Source of the DNA: Jaenimonas drosophilae
Taxonomy: Eukaryota > Euglenozoa > Kinetoplastea > Trypanosomatida > Trypanosomatidae
Direction of reading: 5' to 3'
Assembly (NCBI GenBank): GCA_030849065.1
Contig: JASAON010001608.1
Location: forward strand, 1-64,000
Length of the DNA: 64,000 nucleotides
The position numbers were made by a program, and so were the translations under genes. The notes beneath the pieces were generated by a model. The model saw nothing but the letters and a program-made list of their open reading frames with translations, searched no databases and was not told where the DNA came from. Positions 27,301-34,640 of this stretch are shown here, piece after piece; positions within the stretch are counted from its first letter, which is position 1, and each line of letters opens with the position of its first letter.

Positions 27301-30300
27301 GCCTTCGTAGGTGTTGCCATCACCGAGGTACAAGTCCTCACGGAACTGAAGTGTGGTGATGATGGACCGCAGCAAATCCACGAGGTACGGTGACATGTCG
27401 CTCATGTTGGGGCTGTTGTACCACACCTGTTGGGCATCCATCACGGCCTCAATGAAGCTCCAATCACGTTCCTTGATGGAGCTGAGGAGGTTGGTGTTCT
27501 GAATCTGCCGGCTCTTGTAGAAGAGCCCCATGAAGAGGATGGCGCTGAGGAGGACGAGGACGGAGAAGATGGAGAGGAAGAGCACGAGGCTCACAAGGTT
27601 GCCCTTGGTGGCCATATCCAGGTTAGGCCCGGTGATGTCGTCGGCCGATTCCACGAGTGAGTCCTCGTCGGGGCTATTCATGGCCGCCTTGACCATCATG
27701 ACGTGGTAAATGGCGAACATGGTGAGGAGGATGATGCCGCCCATCAAGCAGGCAGACATAATCATCGATGCCAGACCAAACTTCGAGACGTTGTCTTCAG
27801 AGTTGTCCGCCCTGCCCAGCATGGAGTTGCCAATGCTCTGCATCGTCGTCGAGAAGCCTTCACTGAAGCTCTTGCTCACCACATCGTAGCGCGGCCCACT
27901 AATGGCGCGCTGGGCAATGGCCAGCTGCGTGGCCGTGGGGAGTGCAAAGTCATAGACCGGGTAGCTGTAGTCGTCCACGTTGCTGCCCAGCATGAAGTAG
28001 CCCATCATGTAGTTGAGCTCAAACTGCCGGTTGTAGTAGAAGCCAACAAGAACAGGCGTGTCTGGTAGGCCCCAGGCGTTTACACTCAGGTCTGCCGCAA
28101 TGTTGCTGTAGTAAATGAGGGTGGCAATGTCTCGCGCAAGTTGCAGCACCTGCAGCGTTTCCTTGGCCACTTCCGGGTCAGGGGTGGAGGTGGCCAGGGC
28201 GACCTCCAACTGGTTGAGTGAGGCGTTGTAGGTTGAGACGGCTGCGGTGGGTGCCCAAATGGCTTCCGTACTTGTATATCCGTAACGCTGCATGCGTAGG
28301 GCGTAGAAGCGGTTGGCGGCGAGGTTGAGAGAGGTATCATTGAAGCATTGTAGGTAGGTGAAGTAGTAGTCGTGGTAGTTGTTGCCATCAACGGCGTTCT
28401 TGTAGGCCACGGAGAGGATGATGATGGTGGCGATGGCGACGAGCACACACGTGGCACAGAGCACTTGCACAATCAAGGAAGAGCGGCGCTGTCTCAGAAA
28501 GCCGTGGAGGGAGAAGAAGAGGGCCAGCATGCAGCACCCGAGCATCACGATGCAAGCAATCCATACACCTTTTTGCTCGTTGATGAGATGATCGCGGTTG
28601 GAGTCGTGTACGTCCACCATTTGCGCGAGGTTGTTGGCCACAAGAAAACGCAAGTCCTGGTAGTAGTCGCTGAAGACGAGATTGCGGGCAATCTGCAGCT
28701 GATCCGCGACCGGAAGACTGCCATCAATGACGTTGGTCGAGGCGGTTGGGGAAGGCACAACAGGATTAAACGGGGCAAATGCGGTTTGCTCAACCGAGGC
28801 CATGGCGGTGTAGTCGTAGTCGTGATTCACGGCGTTGACGCGGGAGAAGATGTACGTATCATCGGGGGTCATACCGTAGTAGGATGAGGCCAACCACATG
28901 GCAACCACCTGGCGGTCCATGGCGCTATTCAGAAGAACGCGCAGATTCACGACGCAGCTCACCACCGCGGCGTTGGAGGCCTCGGCGATGCCGGTTTGGA
29001 AGAGCTCCGTGTAGTCATTGACGGCGAGGTAGTCGTGGTAGCGCTCCACGTGGACGACGTCGCCTGTGATGGTATACTGCTGTGCGTAGGTGCCGAGTGT
29101 GGTGAGGTAATCAAAGTAGCGAGTGGCTCGGTTGATGAAGCCCATCAGATTGTCCGTGGAGGTGTCAAGGTTGATGGAGATGATGTGAAAGCGGTAGGCC
29201 AGAACAAAGGCCGCCACCGCGAAGAGGCAGGCAACGACCATGACGAGCATCACGATAGTTGTGCCGGAGAGGCTCTTGGAGATGCCGCCAAGGATGGCGG
29301 TGATGGAGTGCTGCTCAACCTCATCCGCGGCGATGGTGTTGCCGGAGTCAGCGACGGGCTCATGCACAATCATGTTGCGGTCTTTGCCGTCTTCGGCATG
29401 CATGGGGCTCGCCGCACCGGATTGACGGGGTGAGTTGGCGGACGTAGAGGTCTCTTCATCATCATCATCATCATCGCTGCCGGCATGGCGTGCGGCTTCG
29501 CCATCACGACCGGGAGCGCGTTCCTCTGCACCGGAGAAGATCGCGGCGCTTCCTGTGGAGGTGCCCGCAGAGGTTGGCGATTCCGGCGCAGGCCTTCGCG
29601 ACTTGGAGGGTGGCGGAGATTTAATCCCTCCGTTGTTGTTGTTGTTGTTGGCGGCGCCTCCCACATCATCCTCAAGGAGATCCTCATCACGTTCAAAGTA
29701 GCGCGTCTTGTCTCTGCTGGTGCGGTAGAGCACCTCCAAGTAGGAACGTGGGATGTGAAAGAAGAGGTTGATGGTGGTCATTTTGGAGACCTCAATCCGA
29801 CGCAGAAACACAAGAATGATGGCGTAAACCGCGAGCAACAAAAACACCGAGACGGCGTAAATGACGATCACCACCCACACCACGTTGGAGACGTAGTTTT
29901 GCTGATTTGCAACGTAGACCTGCACGGATTGATTCATGGCACGTGAGAAGGAGCCATCATCGCCGTTGATGGCGAGGAGCTCCCGCGCCAGATCCGATCC
30001 TTCCTCGTTGGTACCGGCCAACATCATCTCCGATGCGACGGTGAAGCCTAGGTCAAAGTAGGAGGTGAGTGAGCGGCTGTAGTTGCCCTCCAAGGACTGC
30101 ACACCTGGGGTAAGGAGCTCCGCACGCTTCTGATTTACAAAGTCAGCCACGGTGCTACTCTTGCTGAGAAGATTGCCCAGCATGAGGTCTTGATGAGAGC
30201 TGTACAGCTTGGTTGCGCTGGATCGTAGTGTGCCGTAGAGTGAGGCCACGACGGGGGCTTGCTGTGCGGGGGATAGCCCCAACGCACCAAGATTCCGTAC

Positions 30301-32781
30301 TTCCTTGGTAATGACGCAGCCCACGGCGGTGTAGAGCCGCGTCTGGCTGGCGGCGTTGATGCGGTTCACCATGGTGGAGGTGAGGGACATCTGCACCGCC
30401 ATGAAGATGATGAGTGCCACGACAAGTAGGAAGATGGCGAGGAAGATGATATACAACAACATACGTAGTCGCTGAATGGCGTCGGCACCCTGGCTGAGGA
30501 GCTGATAATCATCGCTATTTTGCTTCTGACGCTTCTCCGAGGAGCGCAGGACGAGGCGGCATGCCTCCCAGTTGGATCCAAGACGGCTGGCGTTGTTTAT
30601 GCTGCTCGATATATCATTGTGCCCCTCACGCTGATTGCGCTTCTGCTGGCGCTGCATCTCCGCCTCCTCCGCGACACGCTCGCGGAGCATCTTGGCCGAC
30701 TCCTCGTCGAGCATGACATCGCGCAGAAAGCGGGCGTAGTTGATTAAGATGGCCTCGTTGGGCATGAGAAGTGTCTTGGAGTAGAAGCGTTTGCAGGATT
30801 CACGCTTCTCCGTGATGTAGTCGGCAATGTGCGTGAGCTGCTCATTCGTGTGGCTCCCGGAGGCGAGGCTGCTCCAGAAGGAAGACATTGCGCCCAAGAT
30901 CTCCTTCTGCATCTCCGCCGACGTACTCACGAGTTGGATTTGATGGCTGTTTGAGACGTTGAGGGACTGCTTGAGCTGCTCGCTGAGACGGAACATGTGG
31001 TAGCTCAGTGAGGCAGAGACGTAGCGTGGGGTGCGTTGAAGGATGGTGAGCTCCGCGAGGCTCATGCGCAGCTTCTTGCCAAAGATGGCGAGGAAGATGC
31101 AGAACTGGTACACGAGGAGCGGGTCGCTGCTGTACTTCACCAAACCCTTAGTCATGATGCGTCCAGCAAAGGCGCACATGCGCGGTGTGGGATCTACCGA
31201 GCCTGATTGCTCGCGGAAGTCGCGCAAGAAGCGCGTGGCGAGCTCAATATCTGTGGAGGCATAGATGTTGGTGATGTAGGGAATGAGCACACTCATGCGG
31301 TCAAGATAGAGCTCGTGGTCCTCGCTGCCATCATCGCTGCCGTTGGTGTGTGGCTGTTGCCGCCCTTCTTCCTCATCTTCCTCATCTTGGGAGTTGTGTC
31401 GAGCGCTGCCACGCCCACCACGAGCATGCGACCCACCTTCATCACCATCGCCATCGGGTGCGCTCAGGTTGAAGCGCACCGTGAGCGGATTCTTGGACTT
31501 GCGCTTCTGCTCACGTACGCGATCGCCCATGATGAGCTTCTCAATGGTTGGATATCGTGTAAAGATGAGATCATCAACGGGCAGACGTCGCGGATAGTCC
31601 TCCTCCCCAATACACACCGCCGCATTGCTGCTGTGGTGGCGCAGTGTATCGATGGCCTTGAGATAATCTGCGTTGACGCGCACCCCCGCCACAAACCATC
31701 CCCCAATGAAGGCCAACGCACCGCCCGCGATGGCCACGACGGTGCTGATGGATTTGGAGTTCCACGTGGAGTCTGAGCTCGCGCATGGAATGGCTACGGC
31801 CGCCACGACGGCCACCGCAGCCATCTCACCCACACGAAAGCGGTTAACGCGCAGGTTGTAGTAGGGCAGAAAGTACACGTACAAGACGGCGAGTGTGGCG
31901 GTCATGGCACACAAGGTGATGCAGAAGGCCTGTGCCTGGCCCTTGGAGAGGAGGACGTGGAAGCAAATGACGGCGGCCAACTTCATGGCGGCGTGGAGGT
32001 CGCAGAGATACGGATTTGGCCGTGCGAGGAGGTTGGTGGAGTCGGGCATATCATCGTGGAGAAAAGAGGTGCCAATGTAGAGCACCAGGGCCAGGGCGAG
32101 CATGCCAATCACCGAAAAGATGAAGTAGGCGATGCTGTAGCCTCCAAAACATGTTTCGTTGAACCAAAACATCTCGTGGAAGCCGGCGTCACAGACGATG
32201 AAGCTCATAAACATCATCCCCATTGGTATGACGGCAAAGGAGGCCACGGCGTGTGCCACGAATTGGCAGTAGGCCTGCATCCATCGTGGCATGCGCTGAA
32301 AATCCTGGAACATGAAGTGAATCACCACCAGAATCCAGGAGAGGAGCATCAACAGGAAAATCCAAAAGAAGGCGTTGGCTGCCCCAAAGGTGTTGGATGC
32401 CCAGTCAGAGTCAAAGAGTGGGAAGTCAAAGAAGTATATGACTTTGGCCACTTCATTGCCAAAGACGGGGCCCCACGTGAAGTTGCCGTTGAGAACGAGG
32501 CCAATGAGCTGGATGAACTCGAGAAGGAGGCCAATGGCACTAATCTTCCAGTCAAGTGTGATCTCGAACTGAATTAAAACGGGGAAAACACGATCAACGC
32601 GTGGCATGAGCTGGCGTGTCTTGAGGGCCGCCTCACGGAAGGAGGCGGTGCTGTTGGTGCTGCTGTTGGAGAAGAGGCTGTGGCTGTGGCTGCCACTGCT
32701 GGGGTCGGTGCTCGCATCGGTGCTCGGCGCGCTTTCCTCGACCGTCTTGGCCGGTGGCGCCGTTGGGTACTTCTCCTTCAT
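21325..32781 (-). CDS. Giant multi-PAS membrane sensor protein, TmcB-like
   Basis: A single open frame of 3818 residues. The N-terminal part (about 75-385) has about ten membrane spans. A soluble region (about 560-700) with NEAILINYARFLRDVM resembles the conserved part of Dictyostelium/ciliate TmcB-type proteins. Further spans at about 777, 967, 1180, 1407, 1447, 1677, 1737 and 1950 bracket extracytoplasmic-sized loops. From about 2010 to 3800 lie 13 PAS-like repeats, several with GRI(L)xSxNxAAxxxFGY and LIMP motifs; at least three have a His-Asp-x-Tyr segment and RRDG as in FixL-type PAS domains. Linkers hold poly-Asn, poly-Gln and poly-Ser tracts. No kinase, cyclase or other output domain follows. 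It probably senses a ligand or gas at a membrane; signal and partner are unknown. No frameshift is seen over 11.4 kb. Confidence 0.85.
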   Translation of the reverse strand: MKEKYPTAPPAKTVEESAPSTDASTDPSSGSHSHSLFSNSSTNSTASFREAALKTRQLMPRVDRVFPVLIQFEITLDWKISAIGLLLEFIQLIGLVLNGNFTWGPVFGNEVAKVIYFFDFPLFDSDWASNTFGAANAFFWIFLLMLLSWILVVIHFMFQDFQRMPRWMQAYCQFVAHAVASFAVIPMGMMFMSFIVCDAGFHEMFWFNETCFGGYSIAYFIFSVIGMLALALVLYIGTSFLHDDMPDSTNLLARPNPYLCDLHAAMKLAAVICFHVLLSKGQAQAFCITLCAMTATLAVLYVYFLPYYNLRVNRFRVGEMAAVAVVAAVAIPCASSDSTWNSKSISTVVAIAGGALAFIGGWFVAGVRVNADYLKAIDTLRHHSSNAAVCIGEEDYPRRLPVDDLIFTRYPTIEKLIMGDRVREQKRKSKNPLTVRFNLSAPDGDGDEGGSHARGGRGSARHNSQDEEDEEEGRQQPHTNGSDDGSEDHELYLDRMSVLIPYITNIYASTDIELATRFLRDFREQSGSVDPTPRMCAFAGRIMTKGLVKYSSDPLLVYQFCIFLAIFGKKLRMSLAELTILQRTPRYVSASLSYHMFRLSEQLKQSLNVSNSHQIQLVSTSAEMQKEILGAMSSFWSSLASGSHTNEQLTHIADYITEKRESCKRFYSKTLLMPNEAILINYARFLRDVMLDEESAKMLRERVAEEAEMQRQQKRNQREGHNDISSSINNASRLGSNWEACRLVLRSSEKRQKQNSDDYQLLSQGADAIQRLRMLLYIIFLAIFLLVVALIIFMAVQMSLTSTMVNRINAASQTRLYTAVGCVITKEVRNLGALGLSPAQQAPVVASLYGTLRSSATKLYSSHQDLMLGNLLSKSSTVADFVNQKRAELLTPGVQSLEGNYSRSLTSYFDLGFTVASEMMLAGTNEEGSDLARELLAINGDDGSFSRAMNQSVQVYVANQQNYVSNVVWVVIVIYAVSVFLLLAVYAIILVFLRRIEVSKMTTINLFFHIPRSYLEVLYRTSRDKTRYFERDEDLLEDDVGGAANNNNNNGGIKSPPPSKSRRPAPESPTSAGTSTGSAAIFSGAEERAPGRDGEAARHAGSDDDDDDEETSTSANSPRQSGAASPMHAEDGKDRNMIVHEPVADSGNTIAADEVEQHSITAILGGISKSLSGTTIVMLVMVVACLFAVAAFVLAYRFHIISINLDTSTDNLMGFINRATRYFDYLTTLGTYAQQYTITGDVVHVERYHDYLAVNDYTELFQTGIAEASNAAVVSCVVNLRVLLNSAMDRQVVAMWLASSYYGMTPDDTYIFSRVNAVNHDYDYTAMASVEQTAFAPFNPVVPSPTASTNVIDGSLPVADQLQIARNLVFSDYYQDLRFLVANNLAQMVDVHDSNRDHLINEQKGVWIACIVMLGCCMLALFFSLHGFLRQRRSSLIVQVLCATCVLVAIATIIILSVAYKNAVDGNNYHDYYFTYLQCFNDTSLNLAANRFYALRMQRYGYTSTEAIWAPTAAVSTYNASLNQLEVALATSTPDPEVAKETLQVLQLARDIATLIYYSNIAADLSVNAWGLPDTPVLVGFYYNRQFELNYMMGYFMLGSNVDDYSYPVYDFALPTATQLAIAQRAISGPRYDVVSKSFSEGFSTTMQSIGNSMLGRADNSEDNVSKFGLASMIMSACLMGGIILLTMFAIYHVMMVKAAMNSPDEDSLVESADDITGPNLDMATKGNLVSLVLFLSIFSVLVLLSAILFMGLFYKSRQIQNTNLLSSIKERDWSFIEAVMDAQQVWYNSPNMSDMSPYLVDLLRSIITTLQFREDLYLGDGNTYEGLLSISQSQNRELFGSDVYAYEEYHAPCRTFIYDPGYAVLDFKNFMDGQDDDMLANLYSGGVENVVWQLLGLLINVLNQKQVETSLPYDTALFAIFPSVSRKLVNSSNSYFDDRSHNGTLIATVFIILCSVTLVLIVLLVLFVFRPLLQHLQEEEEGTRLLLRMIPENIRREVPAIHDFFQTGNVNHDAEIILEACAEVEQSAMVVLTDQDVVTRITQDALHRFQRTADEVIGKHVEVLLSEERGRVMADYRRRNGRSRLALLVGKKGNSYGRTSEGVVFPIEINVREVTLYGNSTTTNKSKCFVVVFRPVTIKQDKSVVRQIQAAIISDSDHAQLVIDARGILRSVNRSTKRMFSYKQDELLGRHLSALIAPTDDHDSDAYVQNLLNQLSYLAREDRSAQVKHRLNGITQDERVFPAEMAFATVVNDAGDVQYILIHVRDLTDDASSTKGDAMSNALIDISPIPVVVLDEDSNIVFFNKAAERSWGLTSGRVMGSTLNDLLYGADATRYDFSRHSQSDLRHFLDVSRTLDAKRSTGEQFLTEVTMRELRRGDNTLSVIAFFKDLSKEVEVSQRNALSECAFQGCPIPVVVMDERGRVEKINKAAERQFGYAAKELEGQSVNLIMPDHIAQKHDSYLERYLTTGVKKMLAGPRSVYAKRADGRLFSVEARVLEVMVDDALAGGKAQRMFIGFLRDTTEHYQMMKANELHEAVTDHCPVAMLSCNHAGRLLSLNGAAQKLFECGPTSMIGQPMEKVLPNFEEVFRFPAKKGQAPGSMDGVRPLQARTISGNLSAVEVRIREIRKGTVDALFVASVSPISVKTKLEDESNMERAFISLYPRAIIVVNTRGTLRYASDQAVQLFGYVKSTDMAGNHLTTIIPCEDAKQQDKFISSLIKNNNNNNSSSAANYTCLRKDGLTFTARIHSKRLSTDDLPTSARGLSGVASSMDSEELHVLFIHDQTYQHTLMRSDQIREAMLTTMDFGAVQINASGIIVYANNYFATIFRYGSAMEVIGKSINLIMPRNVAKEHDRYLQNYLKTGQSRVMGTSRELTGVRRDGSSIHVEVTIRDLLDPTHGRTIFGFLRDISEVFEIRNHHRLLKQLVSTSPMPALLVSYHHDVDEGVVATNTNTKTSSAMGVGAYTSSEGIIYSTNEAALTHFCYTEAELIGMSLEELRKADAGDLSPRHNLNASSTNNNNSSSSPNNNKTARSLVEMYHDAKSDQVPSFTSPTESRNPAAAAELLFPTVSTTMVALKKGGKTFPVRIIMMEMYDEDINGFALLIYVEELTHKMQEQFEQRISATVAEICPTALIGADQSGDILLFSEQAESIFGYMEKEVLGRHMSLLMTPKMAKDHARFMETYLNGPDHHLERRASTKLRQVARHKNGSLVPIEIELYESAPVLAVGGNARATAAMQRTNLAQQQQQQQQQPRVGAESALSDKRRLFIAKIRLASKDCPDAVTGALSQLTMSAIGIPFVMFSGVGVIEHANAALANLFGYAADELLSRNIKILISPHVAKKFDDYTRHLVRTAQVMDGGATAPLSNTSEDGANPTPATATSAANNTLQPPLYITAKHKTGRELRIEISVGLHCAVPSSVNRTTLYAFVRSVENSLELRREQAIHEALTDLESIAVLLINSRGIITHASARARTLFGYLGTDANAARNESNLLEGQDLRHVVPKAKDFRKFCASFEDDHGKMVELHLTGVRRDGGTIPCAARLKEVSEGGDEVTYVCLISSTARDQRTEDYTTMVGSLNKLGLLGVVVMNARSMITHVNERMLRTLHYDSASELLGKKIESIMLAKDAEVHHKYMESYLRGLKGTPFIINQTRRVVGSTREGQPILLDLSVEEHFIGPTREHIFVSYFEDLTETAKKETNEQTASLMLAMIPVASVLVDAQGVVLYASESCRSLFAVKDDLVGRSLRKYLLPQSVEVLMDGSGHLHTGELELSFVTAARTSNNEPRLLHTSTSITALAGTSISATRYLCFITPKEE

Positions 32782-33303
32782 GATGGAGAGGTGAGCGAGC
32801 TAGCGTGAAGATTCAGAAAGTGTATGTGCGCACGTAGAGGATGATGATGCTGTTGTTGTTGTTGTTGCGTAGTTCCAACACGATGAGCCCCCCGAATACA
32901 CCGCGTCAGATGAGCGGAGATGAAGGGGCAAGAAAAATGAGGGAGAAGAGGTGCGGACCTTCACAATGAGTGTAGTTTGCAAGAATTTGAACTACAGAAA
33001 CAAGAAAACACAGATTGTGTGTGTGTTGCTACCCTGGAAGATGATGAAGATGGAAAGACGAGGAGGTGGAGAGTGTTTGTGGCACAAGCATCATTCACAA
33101 GCCTGGAGAGCTACACCAGCACACAGACACACACCGTCGAGTTGGGGTGAAGAAGAACATGTACAAGGAACACATCGCAATGATGATGATGATGATACAA
33201 CGAGTTGCTGTCATTGGTGATGAATCTCCTCCACGTTGGTCCTGTGGTGGAGTGTGGGATGTATAATGATGATGATGATGATCTAAAATGTGCGTAGTTG
33301 AGA
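32782..33303. other. Intergenic spacer upstream of the giant PAS gene
   Basis: No gene is seen. Purine-rich plus-strand sequence at about 32909-32952 is a pyrimidine tract on the minus strand and may direct splicing of the PAS mRNA; the first AG after it is at 32850-32851. ATG repeats occur at about 33180-33195 and 33266-33281. Confidence 0.5.
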
Positions 33304-34497
33304 TTAGCGACGTAGTGCAGCCATGAAGAGTGAAGCCACGCGACGAACATCATCGCGATGTTGTGGGGCGTTGAGATTATCCATGAAAGCACAATCAACG
33401 CTGCCACCGTCGCAGATTGAACGTCGGATTTGGCCATCGTGTGCTGCTTCACGAATCTTGGTTAGAGCGGGGCTCCTCGTGGGGATGTTGCTGCACAACG
33501 CGGAGAGAGGGGCGGCGGGCCGTGGTGGAAGAGGTGCAGGTATCGATGATGATTTTGACGAGGATTGCTTCGACGTTCTGGATGAGTTTGGTGCCATCAC
33601 AGGCCGTGTGTTGTTGCTATTGTGGGGAGGCCTTGACGTGGAAGATGGCTGAATCACCGCCGATGAGCAACCAAGGATCATCTTCGTGCTCTTCTCTGCA
33701 TCTCCATCAGCCTGCGGCAGCTCCACCTCCTCGATGTTGGCCATGGAGCTAGCACTGACCGCAGGGGGCTGCACAGAGACCACGGGTGAGGATGACGTAC
33801 ACTGCTCCATCGTTGGCGAGCTCATGATGCCATCCTCCACCTCAGCCTCATCGCCATCCTCCTCTTCCACGAGTGCTCCATCGCGGAGAAGCTGCAGATG
33901 GCGGAGCGCATCCATCTTTGCGCGACGGCAGGTGATGGGGTTGTGGTGAAGGCGGCAACGCTGCAGCTCAACGAGATGCCGCAGTGCGATGAGATGCTCC
34001 ACGTCCTGGATCATATTGTGGGAAACATCGAGTGTGTGCAGCGCGCGGCACTTTTCAACACCGTTAATGTGCTCGAGTTGGTTGTGGCTGATGATGAGCT
34101 TCCGCAGCGTCGGGGAGTGGAGCCCATCCACGTGATGCAGCGCATTGTGCGAGAGATCGAGCTCGCGCAACATGGCCAACGACGTCAGCGCATCTCCGCG
34201 CAGAGTAGTCAAGCTGTTGTGGGAGAGGTTGAGGTGCGTGAGCCGTGGGGGAAAGACGGGTGCTTCACTGGTGCCCTGCAATGAATCCATGGCGTTGTAG
34301 GAGAGATCGAGGCGCGTTAAGTGGCTGAGCTGCATCAATCCGACTGGAGAGGTGATGAGGTTGTTGGAGAGATCCGCATGACGGACGGAGGTGTGCAGTG
34401 CCTCTTGCTCCTCGCGAGTGAAGTCGGCAAACACAAGACGGCGCAGATGTCGGTGGGAGAGGTCCACCGACTCCGCCAGAGACGTGTTGCCGCTCAT
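33304..34497 (-). CDS. Leucine-rich-repeat protein (SDS22-like)
   Basis: A 397-residue protein. Residues about 10-200 form at least seven LRRs of the LxxLxLSxNxL type, for example HLTRLDLSYNAMDSL, RLTHLNLSHNSLTTL, LRELDLSHNALHHV and LHTLDVSHNMIQDV, capped by an LRRCAP-like ELQRCRLHHNPITC. The rest is low-complexity, acidic, then Ser/Pro/Asn-rich, with a final helical segment of about 60 residues. Short 22-residue repeats like these occur in SDS22 and axonemal LRR proteins, which act as binding scaffolds. The partner is unknown. Confidence 0.85.
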   Translation of the reverse strand: MSGNTSLAESVDLSHRHLRRLVFADFTREEQEALHTSVRHADLSNNLITSPVGLMQLSHLTRLDLSYNAMDSLQGTSEAPVFPPRLTHLNLSHNSLTTLRGDALTSLAMLRELDLSHNALHHVDGLHSPTLRKLIISHNQLEHINGVEKCRALHTLDVSHNMIQDVEHLIALRHLVELQRCRLHHNPITCRRAKMDALRHLQLLRDGALVEEEDGDEAEVEDGIMSSPTMEQCTSSSPVVSVQPPAVSASSMANIEEVELPQADGDAEKSTKMILGCSSAVIQPSSTSRPPHNSNNTRPVMAPNSSRTSKQSSSKSSSIPAPLPPRPAAPLSALCSNIPTRSPALTKIREAAHDGQIRRSICDGGSVDCAFMDNLNAPQHRDDVRRVASLFMAALRR

Positions 34498-34640
34498 GAT
34501 TGTCTTGAAGAAAGAGAAAGAAGATGAAAAATGATGGAAAAAAGAGAGTCATGGGTACCTTCACATCACAGATGCAGGATGATGACAAAATCAGAGTTCC
34601 GACCAACGACGTGCTCGTTTGATGATTCATGATGTGTGAG

